A DNA stretch of 33,226 bases. Origin: Chitinophagaceae bacterium. GTDB taxonomy: Bacteria > Bacteroidota > Bacteroidia > Chitinophagales > Chitinophagaceae. Where the stretch lies: contig JACMLR010000373.1 in assembly GCA_014379515.1 (NCBI GenBank), positions 1 through 33,226 of the forward strand, written 5' to 3'. Made by a program: the position numbers and the translations under genes. The notes under the pieces are model-generated. The model saw nothing but the letters and a program-made list of their open reading frames with translations, searched no databases and was not told the DNA's origin. Position 1 is the first letter of the stretch. Every line of letters begins with the position of its first letter. Shown one piece after another: positions 15,615 through 24,820 of the stretch.

Positions 15615-17369
15615 TTGAAAATCCTCCTTGTCATATGTTGCCTGCTTGTGTCCTCGATTGCTTCCGCTCAATACTATGTGCGGGGGGAAATTCGGGATGA
15701 GAAGAATATGCCGGTAATGAACGCAAAAATTCTCCTTCATTCTACGAATTATCTATACAGTTCTGGTGGAAGTGGTTCTTTCGGAATTCTAATCGGCAAG
15801 CCTGCTGATAGTATCACCATCTCACTCGATGGCTACCAAACACTCACACTTCGAGTTGAGGCTGCCCGGTATCAACAAATCGTTCTCAAGTCGCTCTATA
15901 CTTCTTCCACTGTAAACCGAAGCAGGCTTGTTTCAGTTACAAAAAATCTTAAACCCGAGGATCGGGAGAATTGGTCTACTGGAGGTGAAACCTATAGTTC
16001 GTTGGTTGAAAATGAGTTTGTCTCAGCACGTAAATTTCCTGAAACAGGGTTTTCGATACATACAGATAAAGCATCATACAGTAATATCCGGCGCTTTCTC
16101 AACATGAATACAATGGTACCGCCAGATGCTGTTCGAACAGAAGAAGTGATGAACTACTTCAACTTCACTTACGCTTCTCCGCCGAAAGATAGTGTGTTCG
16201 GCTTTCAATCTTATATCTCTGATTGCCCATGGAATATCGATAGCAAGCTGCTGTACCTGCACATGTGCGCGCGTAAACTTGATCCCGAAAAGATTCCTGC
16301 AAGTAATCTTGTTTTTCTTATCGATGTTTCTGGTTCAATGGATATGCCCAATCGATTGCCACTATTAAAATCCGCGTTTAAATTATTAGTAGACAACCTG
16401 CGTGAAAAAGATACGGTTTCAATTGTCGTTTACGGAAGTGCGATTGGTGTGTGGATGCAACCGACCTCCGGAAAAGAAAAAGAAAAAATCCGGAAATCAA
16501 TTGAAGATCTATATCCTGGCGGTTCCACTCCCGGCGAATCTGGAATACGCGCAGCATATCGCGTAGCAAAAAGTAAATTTATTCAAGGAGGAAACAATCG
16601 GGTAATCCTTGCTACCGATGGCGACTTCAATGTTGGGCAAACAAGCGAAGACGAATTGGACAAGTTGGTAACACAACATCAACAGTTTGGAATTTACCTA
16701 ACCTGCCTGGGAGTGGGTATGGGGAATTATAAAGACTCTAAGTTGGAAGTCCTGTCGAAAAAAGGCAATGGCAACTTTGCATATCTCGACAATGTTCTTG
16801 AAGCAGAAAAAGTATTGGTTAAAGAACTAACACAAACGCTGTACACGGTTGCTGACGATTCCTATTTTAGTATTCAGTTCAATCCAAGATTGGTTCGTGA
16901 ATACAGGTTAATTGGTTTTGATAATAAATTAAAAGCGCTTGCCGATACCTTAAGCGAGGTTGAAGGTGGTGAGGTTGGATCGGGTCATTCATTGCTTGCA
17001 CTTTTCGAATTGCGTACAGAAACAGGAATCGAGGAAAGAACCGGCAGCGATAAAATCGCTGAAGCAACAATTTCGTTTAAGCATCCAGGGGATTCGATTC
17101 CGCGTTTCACATCATATAAATGTCCCGCGATATTTACGGAATTTAATTCACTACCGGAATGTTACCAGTTTGGGACCTCCCTCGCAATGTTTACATCGAT
17201 TCTAAAAGATTCAAAGTATGCGAGGAGAATTGGGTGGGGCGATGTGCAGGAAATCGCATTGAAGTCGATGAACAAAAACGATGGTCTTCATAAAGAATAC
17301 CTCCAGATGATTGAGAAAGCAAAAAAGATTTACAATCGTTCCCGCAAAAAAAAGAAGGAAGAGGACTAA
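15615..17369 (+). CDS. YfbK-like von Willebrand factor A protein with N-terminal carboxypeptidase-regulatory-like domain
   Basis: A 584-residue exported protein starting at TTG 15615. Order of parts: signal peptide (residues 1-19, ending IASAQ); a carboxypeptidase-D-regulatory-like beta sandwich (about 22-95); the vWF_A N-terminal region typical of YfbK proteins (SYSNIRRFLNMN, RTEEVMNYFNF); a vWA domain (about 230-400) with an intact MIDAS, DVSGS at about 237-241, Thr in GGSTPGES and Asp in LATDGDF; then a DUF3520-like C-terminal region. The family binds a divalent metal and a protein ligand; its function is unknown. The C-terminal Lys-rich tail RKKKKEED is encoded inside the dnaJ terminator hairpin region. 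Confidence 0.87.
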   Translation: MKILLVICCLLVSSIASAQYYVRGEIRDEKNMPVMNAKILLHSTNYLYSSGGSGSFGILIGKPADSITISLDGYQTLTLRVEAARYQQIVLKSLYTSSTVNRSRLVSVTKNLKPEDRENWSTGGETYSSLVENEFVSARKFPETGFSIHTDKASYSNIRRFLNMNTMVPPDAVRTEEVMNYFNFTYASPPKDSVFGFQSYISDCPWNIDSKLLYLHMCARKLDPEKIPASNLVFLIDVSGSMDMPNRLPLLKSAFKLLVDNLREKDTVSIVVYGSAIGVWMQPTSGKEKEKIRKSIEDLYPGGSTPGESGIRAAYRVAKSKFIQGGNNRVILATDGDFNVGQTSEDELDKLVTQHQQFGIYLTCLGVGMGNYKDSKLEVLSKKGNGNFAYLDNVLEAEKVLVKELTQTLYTVADDSYFSIQFNPRLVREYRLIGFDNKLKALADTLSEVEGGEVGSGHSLLALFELRTETGIEERTGSDKIAEATISFKHPGDSIPRFTSYKCPAIFTEFNSLPECYQFGTSLAMFTSILKDSKYARRIGWGDVQEIALKSMNKNDGLHKEYLQMIEKAKKIYNRSRKKKKEED

Positions 17370-17387
17370 TGTGTACCTCTTCCTTCT
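17346..17387 (-). terminator. Intrinsic terminator of grpE-dnaJ, overlapping the 3' end of the vWA gene
   Basis: On the minus strand a perfect 12-bp stem (17387-17376 with 17364-17353, core GAAGGAAGAGG / CCTCTTCCTTC) with an 11-nt loop is followed directly by eight U (17353-17346). It ends dnaJ transcription just after its stop at 17408. On the plus strand the stem lacks a good U-tract, so it terminates the convergent vWA gene poorly, if at all. Confidence 0.85.
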
Positions 17388-17407
17388 GAATTATTTCCAT
17401 CTATCTG

Positions 17408-18577
17408 TTAAGAAAACATCTCTCGCACTTTATCAAAAAAGCTTTTATCGGATTTTTCCGGCTTTGGTTGAAAGTTTGGTGAATCACTCATCTTTTCAAG
17501 CATCGATTTCTCTTCAGAAGAAACGTTTTGCGGCGTCCAGATATTAACGTAGATCAGTTGATCGCCTTTTTCGTAGGAGTTGACTGCAGGAAACCCTTTG
17601 CCTTTCAATCGAAATATTTTTCCGCTTTGTGTGCCAGGTGGAATTTTAATTTTCGCACGTCCATCAATGGTCGGCACTTCAGCTTGCGTTCCAAAAACGG
17701 CATCAGGAAAAGAAAGATGCAATTCAAACGCAACGTTTAATCCGTCACGATGCAATTCTTTATGTGGTTCTTCTTCTATTAATATAATAAGATCGCCTGT
17801 GGCACCACCACGTTCACCGGCATTGCCTTTTCCGCCGACACTTAATTGCATGCCTTCCTGCACACCTGCAGGAATGTCGATCGAAACCGTTTCCTCACCA
17901 TAGACTCTTCCTTCACCTTTGCAGTTTGCGCACTTTGCGGTAATCACACTTCCTTCACCACTACAGGTTGGACAGGTTGTTACAGTTTGCATTTGCCCGA
18001 GGAAGGTGTTTGATACTTTGCGAACCTGGCCACTACCTCCACAGGTTCCGCAGGTTTGCATACTGTTTTTATCTTTTGCGCCGCTTCCAGCACAGGTTTG
18101 ACATCCAACGTATTTCTTGACTTTTATTTGCTTTGTAACACCTTTAGCAATCTCTTCATAATTAAGTTTCAGTTTTACGCGAAGATTACTCCCTCTTGTC
18201 CCGCGATTGCGTTGACCGCCCCGGCCACGACTGCCGCCAGCGCCGCCACTGAAAAAGCTACCAAAAATATCGTCTCCGAAAATATCGCCGAACTGGCTGA
18301 AAATATCTTCCATGTTGGAAGCACCTGCGCCACCATTGCCGCGGCCTGTACCGGTCACCCCGGCATGACCGAAACGATCGTATTGCGCTCTTTTATCACT
18401 GTCGCTAAGAACCTCGTAAGCTTCGGCCGCTTCTTTGAATTTTTCTTCGGCCGGTTTATCACCGGGATTGCGATCCGGATGGTATTGCATCGCAACCTTG
18501 CGATATGCTTTTTTGATCTCATCCGCGGTGGCGCCTTTTGCAACCCCCAATATTTCATAATAATCTCGCTTTGCCAT
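17408..18577 (-). CDS. dnaJ: Molecular chaperone DnaJ
   Basis: A 389-residue co-chaperone that delivers unfolded clients to DnaK and stimulates its ATPase. It has a J domain with YHPDRNPGD (HPD at 33-35), a Gly/Phe-rich linker (about 75-140), a zinc-finger region with four CxxCxGxG motifs ([32 protein letters not shown]; about 159-220) and the C-terminal substrate-binding domains. The start is ATG at 18577, where the sequence [12 protein letters not shown] begins and an AGGAGA ribosome site sits 8 nt upstream. A longer frame to 18619 would overlap grpE and add non-conserved residues. It follows grpE by 31 bp; dnaK is not in the window. Confidence 0.97.
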   Translation of the reverse strand: MAKRDYYEILGVAKGATADEIKKAYRKVAMQYHPDRNPGDKPAEEKFKEAAEAYEVLSDSDKRAQYDRFGHAGVTGTGRGNGGAGASNMEDIFSQFGDIFGDDIFGSFFSGGAGGSRGRGGQRNRGTRGSNLRVKLKLNYEEIAKGVTKQIKVKKYVGCQTCAGSGAKDKNSMQTCGTCGGSGQVRKVSNTFLGQMQTVTTCPTCSGEGSVITAKCANCKGEGRVYGEETVSIDIPAGVQEGMQLSVGGKGNAGERGGATGDLIILIEEEPHKELHRDGLNVAFELHLSFPDAVFGTQAEVPTIDGRAKIKIPPGTQSGKIFRLKGKGFPAVNSYEKGDQLIYVNIWTPQNVSSEEKSMLEKMSDSPNFQPKPEKSDKSFFDKVREMFS

Positions 18578-18585
18578 AGTATTTA

Positions 18586-18591
18586 TCTCCT
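18586..18591 (-). promoter_or_regulatory. Ribosome binding site fixing the dnaJ start
   Basis: AGGAGA on the minus strand, 8 nt before the ATG at 18577. Clear Shine-Dalgarno sequences are uncommon in Bacteroidota, and this one supports the shorter dnaJ start. Confidence 0.7.
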
Positions 18592-18608
18592 TTCTGCGCT
18601 TGTTGCTT

Positions 18609-19166
18609 TTACTTGCCAACTACAACTTTAGCGAACCGAATGATTTTATCATTGAGGTAATAGCCTTTCTCTACTTCGTCCACCACTTTGCCCTTTAAAT
18701 CATCGCCCGCCGGGATTTCAGTGATTGCTTCGTGAATATCGGGATTGAATTCAAGACCTGCGGTTTCCATCGGCTTCAGGCCTTTAGCATGCATCGTTTT
18801 TCTAAGTTTTTGAAAGACGAGTTGAACGCCATCCTTTATTGCCTGAACATCTTGTGCAGCGGCGATCTGTTTTTCTGCACGTTCGGTATCATCAAGTACT
18901 TCAAGAAGAGAAACGATAACATCTTTGCCAGCCGTTTGGATAAGTTCCATTCGTTCTTTACTGCTGCGTTTTCTGAAGTTATCGAATTCAGCTGCCTGGC
19001 GAAGGTATTTGTCCTTCAACTCACCGATTTCGGTATTAAGCCTGGAAACCTGGTCCTCTTCCGCTATTTCTTCCTTTAAATGAGAAGTTCCGGCAACATT
19101 TTCATCTGTATTAATATCAATCTGCATTTCCGACTGCTCTGTTGCTTCCTTTTGAGTATTATCCAT
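18609..19166 (-). CDS. grpE: Nucleotide exchange factor GrpE
   Basis: A 185-residue protein that releases ADP from DnaK. The acidic, poorly conserved N-terminus (about 1-40) is followed by a long helix ([20 protein letters not shown]) and the conserved [12 protein letters not shown] segment, then VLDDTERA and a C-terminal beta domain (AITEIPAG..., [23 protein letters not shown]). Length and motifs are standard. It is the first gene of a grpE-dnaJ operon, and a good promoter lies upstream at 19205-19234. Confidence 0.96.
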   Translation of the reverse strand: MDNTQKEATEQSEMQIDINTDENVAGTSHLKEEIAEEDQVSRLNTEIGELKDKYLRQAAEFDNFRKRSSKERMELIQTAGKDVIVSLLEVLDDTERAEKQIAAAQDVQAIKDGVQLVFQKLRKTMHAKGLKPMETAGLEFNPDIHEAITEIPAGDDLKGKVVDEVEKGYYLNDKIIRFAKVVVGK

Positions 19167-19204
19167 TGATTACAGTTTTAATTACCGTCCTTTAAAATTG
19201 ACCG

Positions 19205-19234
19205 CAAAGGTAAGCCAGACAATTAGTTTGCCAA
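19205..19234 (-). promoter_or_regulatory. Bacteroidota-type promoter of grpE-dnaJ
   Basis: On the minus strand a TTG -33 element (19234-19232) is followed after exactly 19 nt by TACCTTTG (19212-19205), a perfect TAnnTTTG -7 box. Transcription would start near 19198-19200, about 33 nt before the grpE ATG at 19166. No CIRCE element (hrcA operator) is visible. Confidence 0.68.
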
Positions 19235-19676
19235 GCATCAAATACAAGACAAATTGACCTGTTGAACGAGAAGTGATGAATACTTTCGGATCGGAACTCG
19301 TAGACGTGCAGCAATCGCGGAAAGGCATCACGAAACAAATCCATTTTTATTGCCGATTCGAACTCGTAGTTGAAACACTACAATAAAGATCTTCTTTCAA
19401 AGTTGAGGCATGAATTGAAACTGCTTATTTTTTGAGATGTAATGATTCAATTGTAAGAGCAGCGTTTGCTTCGAATTATTAATCTAGTACTTGGATAGAG
19501 TGTTTTCAATGTGTATGCGTTACACAAATAGACGTTAGCATTGGGAAATGAATGAATTCGATGAAACGTAGAGTGCATCAGCGATTGCCGGTTTTTTTAA
19601 ATGCATCAAATTTTTTTGAGTTTTTCTTATATCGATTTTTTTTCGATTAATTCAAAAAAAATTTGAAACACAATTT

Positions 19677-19692
19677 AATTTAACGTTAAATT
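19677..19692. promoter_or_regulatory. 16-bp perfect palindrome upstream of susC (candidate operator)
   Basis: AATTTAACGTTAAATT reads the same on both strands and ends 51 bp before the susC ATG. It sits 13 bp upstream of a TTATTTTG box (19705-19712) that matches the TAnnTTTG -7 consensus at 5 of 6 fixed positions. The position suits binding of a dimeric regulator near the promoter; no regulator gene lies nearby. Confidence 0.5.
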
Positions 19693-19743
19693 TATACGCC
19701 ATATTTATTTTGTACACACAACCTTAATCAAAACTCAATTATT

Positions 19744-22700
19744 ATGCCCTCAAAGCTGACTGCCGCAAGGTCGTGGTTAGTAGCGTGCCTGCTACTTTTT
19801 ACCACAGTTTCTTTCGCTCAACAAAAAACCGTGACTGGAAAAGTGGTAAACGACAAGGACAAATCTCCGCTTGTTGGTGCCACAATTACTGTCAAAGGTG
19901 GAACAGTAGCCACTTCTACTGGTGCTGATGGAAGTTTCACTATCAGCGTTCCCAGTGCTACAAGCACACTTGTTATTTCTTCCGTTGGATTTGGTACACT
20001 TGAAGTTGAACTCGCGGGCCGTGATGCCGTAAGTATCGAAATGAAGGAAGGCGGATCCACGCTGAATGAAATCGTTGTTACCGGTTACACCGCTCAACGT
20101 AAAAAAGACATTATCGGTGCAGTATCCGTTGTTAATACAAAGGATCTTCAAACAACTCCATCATCAAGTATCGGCGTTCAATTGCAAGGCCGTGCTGCAG
20201 GTGTTCAGGTGAGTAGCTCAGGTGAGCCAGGTGCGGGCGCAATTGTCCGTATCCGCGGTTTTGCTTCTGCCGCTCAGAACGGACCACTGTATATTATCGA
20301 TGGAGTACCTACTACAGATGCCAACAAATTCAACCCGCAGGATGTAGAATCTTTGCAGGTGTTGAAAGATGCAACATCAGCTTCTATCTATGGAGCTCGT
20401 GCTGCAAACGGTGTTGTAATCATTACTACCCGCCAGGGTAAATTGGGAAAGTCGACAATCTCTTATGATGCATACATGGGTACTCAGCGTATTACGGATA
20501 AAATGATTCCGGATTTGTTGAATACACAACAGTATGTTGATTACCTGACTCGCACACAAACAACAGGGTATTCACACCCGGTGTTTGGTAATTATGGAAG
20601 CTTTTCAATTCCAGACTTTATCGTGATTGGTGGTGGTTTCAAAGGCGGCGTTGCTGCAAACGATCCACGTGCAGACCCAGCCAAATACTCAATCGAGAAT
20701 TACGGAAATATCTACCAGATCATGAAAACAAGTCCTGGAACAAACTGGTTTCAGGAGATGATGCAGCCAGGTTATATGATGAGTCACCAGTTATCTGCTT
20801 CTGGCGGAACTGATAAAGCGACTTATTCTGCAAGCGTCAACTATTTTGATCAGAAAGGTACTTTCATCGAAACAAAATACAAGCGTTATACAGTACGTGC
20901 TAACTCGAGCTTTAGACCAAAATCATTCTTCCGCATGGGAGAAAATATGCAGATCAGCTTTGAAGACAGAGTTGGTGGTGCAAACCGTGGTGAAGGTGAT
21001 GCGTGGGCTTCTGCCTTCCGTATGGTGCCTTATATTCCTGTTTACGATATCAAAGGTGGTTATGGTGGTAATGGTGTGGGAACTTCCGGTAACGGTAGTA
21101 GCCCGATTGCAAACTTGCAACGCGCATCAGATAATACCAACAAATGGCTTCGCCTTTTCGGTAACGTATTCGGTGAAGTAACATTCGCACCATGGTTGAC
21201 AGCACGTACTTCGTTTGGTGTTGACTACGGAAATCAGTACGAGCGTTTTGTTACTAAGAAAACATACGAGCGTTCTGAAAATGTTGCAACAACTCAATTG
21301 ACAGAACAAAGCTATTATTACTTTACCTGGACCTGGACAAACACATTGAACTTCCAAAAAACATTTGCGGAAGATCATGATGTTAAGGTACTCGTAGGTT
21401 CTGAAGCAATCAAAGAAAACCCACGTGGGGTTGGAGCATTTGCTCAAAACTTCGACTTTGAAACTCCAGACTTCGTATCGTTGAATACTGCAGTTGCAGG
21501 AAGTTTGGGTGACAGAGGAGTTTATAACTACAACTTCGAAAGAGCAAGCTTGTTTTCCTATTTCGGAAGACTTGATTATGCATACCAGGGCAAATACTTG
21601 TTGAATGCAACAGTTCGTCGTGATGGTAGCTCACGTTTCGGACCAAACGTCCGTTATGCTGTATTCCCATCAATCGGTGTGGGTTGGAGAATTTCTGACG
21701 AGGAGTTCATGAAAGGAATTCCCTGGTTGAATGATTTGAAACTTCGTGCAGGTTGGGGACAAATGGGAAGCCAGTCGAACGTTCGTGCTGCTAACTCATT
21801 CTCTACATTCACTTCAGGTGCAGGAAGTACAAACTATGATATCAATGGTGGAAACACATCTACCACACAGGGATATCGTGCGAATTTCCAGGGTAACCCA
21901 GATACTAAATGGGAAACTACTGAAACAACGAACGTAGGTATCGATGCAACGATCTTCAACAACATGTTTGAAGTGTCATTGGATGTTTACACAAAAAATA
22001 CAGAAGACCTCCTTGTTGAGCAACTTCGTAACGGTCTTGAAGGACTTATTGGCAAACCATTCATCAACCTCGGAACAATGCAGAACCGTGGTGTTGACCT
22101 TGCAATCACAAGCCATCACACAATCGCTCGTGACTTCAGATTGGATGCAACGCTCACCTTCACTCGTTACAAAAATGAGTTGACAAAACTGAATAACGAA
22201 GGAACTCCGGACATTATCGGTCTTGAAAGATTGGGTAATGCAGTTCGTTCGGATATCGGTCAACCAATTTCATCTTTCCATGGTTTTGTACTTGATGGAT
22301 TTTATAATTCTGCTACTGACGTTACTAAGGGACCACTCATTCAGGGTGCACCTGCAATCGTTGGTACATGGAAATATAAAGACGTTAATGGCGATGGTGA
22401 CATCACTGACGCAGATCGTACCTATCTTGGAAGCCCGCACCCCGATTTCCAAATGGGTCTTAACCTGAACCTTGCATATAAAAGTTTCGACTTCCAGGCA
22501 TTCTTCTTCTGGAACCAGGGCAACGAAATCTATAACTACACAAAATATTATACTGATATGCGTGTGTTCGTAGGTGGTGTTAGCACAAGGGTTTTAAATG
22601 ATAGCTGGACTCCAACAAATCAAAATGCAAAACTTCCTCAGTTGGGTGCAACTGTAGCTACAAACGGATTTACTCCTTTTGCTACAGGAGTCTCAAATTC

Positions 22701-22977
22701 TTATTATGTTGAGGATGGTTCTTATTTCAGAGCTAAGAATATTCAGTTAGGATATTCTTTACCTAAAGCGCTTCTTAATAATTGGAAAATAGAGAATGTT
22801 CGTTTTTATGTACAAGCTGTAAACCTGTTTACGCTCACTAACTACAGCGGTGGCGATCCGGATTTGAATATCATCTCCCGTGATCCAGGTGGCAGAGGTG
22901 ACCGTTACATAGGTGTTGACCTTGGTGGTTTCCCGAATCCTAAACAGGTGTTCTTCGGATTAAACGTTACATTCTAA
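19744..22977 (+). CDS. SusC/RagA family TonB-linked outer-membrane transporter
   Basis: A 1077-residue TonB-dependent receptor. Parts in order: signal peptide (1 to about 25, ending SFAQ), a carboxypeptidase-D-regulatory-like domain (about 28-107), a linker with EIVVTGYTAQRKKDIIG as probable TonB-box/SusC signature region, the plug (about 120-225) containing LYIIDGVPTT and ATSASIYGARAANGVVIITT, then a 22-strand barrel ending in terminal Phe (FGLNVTF). There is no N-terminal STN domain, so direct signalling to an anti-sigma factor is unlikely. It works with the SusD lipoprotein 19 bp downstream to import oligosaccharides or peptides across the outer membrane. Codons are visibly biased (for example many cgt and aac), suggesting high expression. 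The substrate is unknown. Confidence 0.97.
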   Translation: MPSKLTAARSWLVACLLLFTTVSFAQQKTVTGKVVNDKDKSPLVGATITVKGGTVATSTGADGSFTISVPSATSTLVISSVGFGTLEVELAGRDAVSIEMKEGGSTLNEIVVTGYTAQRKKDIIGAVSVVNTKDLQTTPSSSIGVQLQGRAAGVQVSSSGEPGAGAIVRIRGFASAAQNGPLYIIDGVPTTDANKFNPQDVESLQVLKDATSASIYGARAANGVVIITTRQGKLGKSTISYDAYMGTQRITDKMIPDLLNTQQYVDYLTRTQTTGYSHPVFGNYGSFSIPDFIVIGGGFKGGVAANDPRADPAKYSIENYGNIYQIMKTSPGTNWFQEMMQPGYMMSHQLSASGGTDKATYSASVNYFDQKGTFIETKYKRYTVRANSSFRPKSFFRMGENMQISFEDRVGGANRGEGDAWASAFRMVPYIPVYDIKGGYGGNGVGTSGNGSSPIANLQRASDNTNKWLRLFGNVFGEVTFAPWLTARTSFGVDYGNQYERFVTKKTYERSENVATTQLTEQSYYYFTWTWTNTLNFQKTFAEDHDVKVLVGSEAIKENPRGVGAFAQNFDFETPDFVSLNTAVAGSLGDRGVYNYNFERASLFSYFGRLDYAYQGKYLLNATVRRDGSSRFGPNVRYAVFPSIGVGWRISDEEFMKGIPWLNDLKLRAGWGQMGSQSNVRAANSFSTFTSGAGSTNYDINGGNTSTTQGYRANFQGNPDTKWETTETTNVGIDATIFNNMFEVSLDVYTKNTEDLLVEQLRNGLEGLIGKPFINLGTMQNRGVDLAITSHHTIARDFRLDATLTFTRYKNELTKLNNEGTPDIIGLERLGNAVRSDIGQPISSFHGFVLDGFYNSATDVTKGPLIQGAPAIVGTWKYKDVNGDGDITDADRTYLGSPHPDFQMGLNLNLAYKSFDFQAFFFWNQGNEIYNYTKYYTDMRVFVGGVSTRVLNDSWTPTNQNAKLPQLGATVATNGFTPFATGVSNSYYVEDGSYFRAKNIQLGYSLPKALLNNWKIENVRFYVQAVNLFTLTNYSGGDPDLNIISRDPGGRGDRYIGVDLGGFPNPKQVFFGLNVTF

Positions 22978-22996
22978 ATTTTAAACAAGATTGTTT

Positions 22997-24721
22997 ATGA
23001 AAACAAATAACAAATTATTTATCACCATCCTGGCGGGTTCAATGATCTTTGGCGCTTGCAAAGAGTCATTCCTCGAAATACCTCCCCAGGGTGTATATGA
23101 TGAAGCATCCCTTTCCAATAAAAAGGGTTTAAACGGGATGCTGATCAATGCTTACGCTACGTTAGATGGACAGGAAGGAACCTGGTATGCAGGTGCAAGT
23201 AACTGGGTTTGGGGAAGCGTTGCCGGTGGCGATGCTTACAAAGGAAGTGAAGAAAGCGATCAGGTGGATGTTAACCCTGTCGTTCGCTTCGTTCACCAGC
23301 CAAGCAATCCAATCATCCTCAACAAATGGAACGGAACCTATGATGGTATTCGCCAGGCGAACCTCGTTCTCCGGATTCTTCCAAACGTAACTGACATCAC
23401 TGCTGGTGAAGCAACTCAAATCGGAGCAGAAGCTCGTTTCCTCAGAGGTCATCACCATTTCGAAGGAAAGAAAATGTGGAAGAATATTCCTTATGTAGAT
23501 GAAACAGTTACTGATTTCAAGATCCCTAATACTAGTGGTGCTGATTACGTTAACATCTGGCCTCAAATCGAAGCAGATCTAAAATATGCTTACGATAACC
23601 TGGATGAAACGAAACCAAACGCTGGTCGTATCAACAAATGGGGAGCTGCTGCATACCTTGCAAAAGCGTATATGTTCCAAAAGAAGTTCACAGAAGCGAA
23701 AGCACTTTATGACCTTATCATTGCTAACGGTAAAACGACTAAAGGCGATAAATATGGTTTGATGGATAACTACGGCGGAAATTTCCGTGTGACTTCCGAA
23801 AACAATAAAGAAACCATTTTTGCAATCCAGTCTTCTTATGGAGACGGATCAAACACAAACGGTAACTACGACAATGCGCTGAACTTCCCTCACAACTCTG
23901 GACCAAAACCTGGTGGATGCTGCGGATTCTTTCAGCCTTCACAGTCATTTGTGAATTCATTCAAAACTGATGCAGGTGGACTTCCAACTCCAACTACGTT
24001 CAACGCAACGAATGTAACAAGTGATGAATTGGTTACCTCTGCGGCGCCATTCGTTCCGTACGCAGGTACACTTGATCCACGTTTAGACTGGAGTGTTGGT
24101 AGAAGAAGCGTTCCTTATTACGATTGGGGTGTACACCCAGGTCGTGATTGGATCCGTGATGTAATCTTCGGTGGTCCTTACAGTCCAAAAAAGAATACCT
24201 ATTATAGGGCTGATCAGGGTACTACGGCAGGTGTTGTTGGTTGGGGTTGGGCGAATACTGCGCTTAACTATACAATCATGCGTTTTGCTGACGTATTACT
24301 GATGGCTGCAGAAGCAGAAATCGAAGTAGGATCTTTGGCAACTGCGACTAACTATGTCAACATGGTTAGAACAAGGGCTAAAAATTCGCCAGTTCTTAAT
24401 GGCGCAGTTGATGCTGCGAACTACCTGGTAAATACTTATCCTGTATTTGGATCACAGGCAGCAGGTCGAACAGCAGTTCGTTTCGAGCGCAAACTCGAAC
24501 TCGGAATGGAAGGTCATCGTTTCTTTGACCTCGTTCGTTGGGAGATTGCCGATACCGAAATCAATCCTTACCTCACTATCGAGGGAACACGCCGTCCTGG
24601 TCCTCTTGCTGGCGCAACCTTCGTAAAAGGAAAGCATGAGTATTTCCCGATTCCCGACTTTGTAATCAGTCAGAGTTTCAAAGATGGTGCTGCAACTATT
24701 AAGCAGAATCCTGGTTATTAA
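22997..24721 (+). CDS. RagB/SusD family nutrient-binding outer-membrane lipoprotein
   Basis: A 574-residue surface lipoprotein that caps the SusC barrel and binds substrate. The start is ATG 22997; the TTG six bases earlier is unlikely. The signal peptide ends in a lipobox, with Cys21 in MIFGACKES. The conserved SusD N-terminus FLEIPPQGVYDEASL, the TPR-like region (WGAAAYLAKAYMFQ) and the C-terminal ELGMEGHRFFDLVRW and FPIPDFVISQ...QNPGY motifs are all present. It is preceded by susC by 19 bp and followed by a strong terminator. The ligand cannot be inferred. Confidence 0.96.
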   Translation: MKTNNKLFITILAGSMIFGACKESFLEIPPQGVYDEASLSNKKGLNGMLINAYATLDGQEGTWYAGASNWVWGSVAGGDAYKGSEESDQVDVNPVVRFVHQPSNPIILNKWNGTYDGIRQANLVLRILPNVTDITAGEATQIGAEARFLRGHHHFEGKKMWKNIPYVDETVTDFKIPNTSGADYVNIWPQIEADLKYAYDNLDETKPNAGRINKWGAAAYLAKAYMFQKKFTEAKALYDLIIANGKTTKGDKYGLMDNYGGNFRVTSENNKETIFAIQSSYGDGSNTNGNYDNALNFPHNSGPKPGGCCGFFQPSQSFVNSFKTDAGGLPTPTTFNATNVTSDELVTSAAPFVPYAGTLDPRLDWSVGRRSVPYYDWGVHPGRDWIRDVIFGGPYSPKKNTYYRADQGTTAGVVGWGWANTALNYTIMRFADVLLMAAEAEIEVGSLATATNYVNMVRTRAKNSPVLNGAVDAANYLVNTYPVFGSQAAGRTAVRFERKLELGMEGHRFFDLVRWEIADTEINPYLTIEGTRRPGPLAGATFVKGKHEYFPIPDFVISQSFKDGAATIKQNPGY

Positions 24722-24742
24722 TTGACTTCACATATCAATAGT

Positions 24743-24772
24743 AAAAGACCGCAGCAATGCGGTCTTTTTTTT
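24743..24772 (+). terminator. Strong intrinsic terminator after susD
   Basis: AGACCGCA / TGCGGTCT stem (24746-24753 with 24758-24765), closed by a GCAA GNRA-type tetraloop and extended by A-U pairs. A run of eight T follows at 24765-24772. It lies 22 bp past the susD stop and should end the susCD transcript. Confidence 0.93.
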
Positions 24773-24820
24773 ATGCGATTATTTTCTTCCAGCTAAATTG
24801 CAGTCTCAATAATTAATAAG

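Larger units (their letters stand above)
19167..19743. other. Long intergenic region between divergent grpE and susC
   Basis: This 577-bp stretch is the only non-coding region above 300 bp. The left part holds the grpE promoter. The middle (about 19260-19560) contains no convincing ORF; a 10-bp direct repeat GAACTCGTAG occurs at 19294-19303 and 19360-19369. The right part (about 19595-19743) is very AT-rich, with an inverted repeat ATCGA/TCGAT (19631-19647) around T7 and a 16-bp palindrome (19677-19692), and probably contains the susC promoter and operator. I found no tRNA or clear ncRNA. Confidence 0.7.

Noticed and set aside
18577-18619. Longer dnaJ start at 18619
   Set aside because: It overlaps grpE and adds non-conserved residues, while ATG 18577 has an AGGAGA site and the standard DnaJ N-terminus.
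19167-19743. tRNA or small RNA gene in the long intergenic region
   Set aside because: No cloverleaf, no T-loop GGTTCGAATC-like core and no terminator-like hairpin found by eye; a covariance-model search would be needed to exclude it fully.
23162-23566. Antisense 134-codon open frame within susD
   Set aside because: A shadow of the strongly supported SusD frame, with no domain or promoter.
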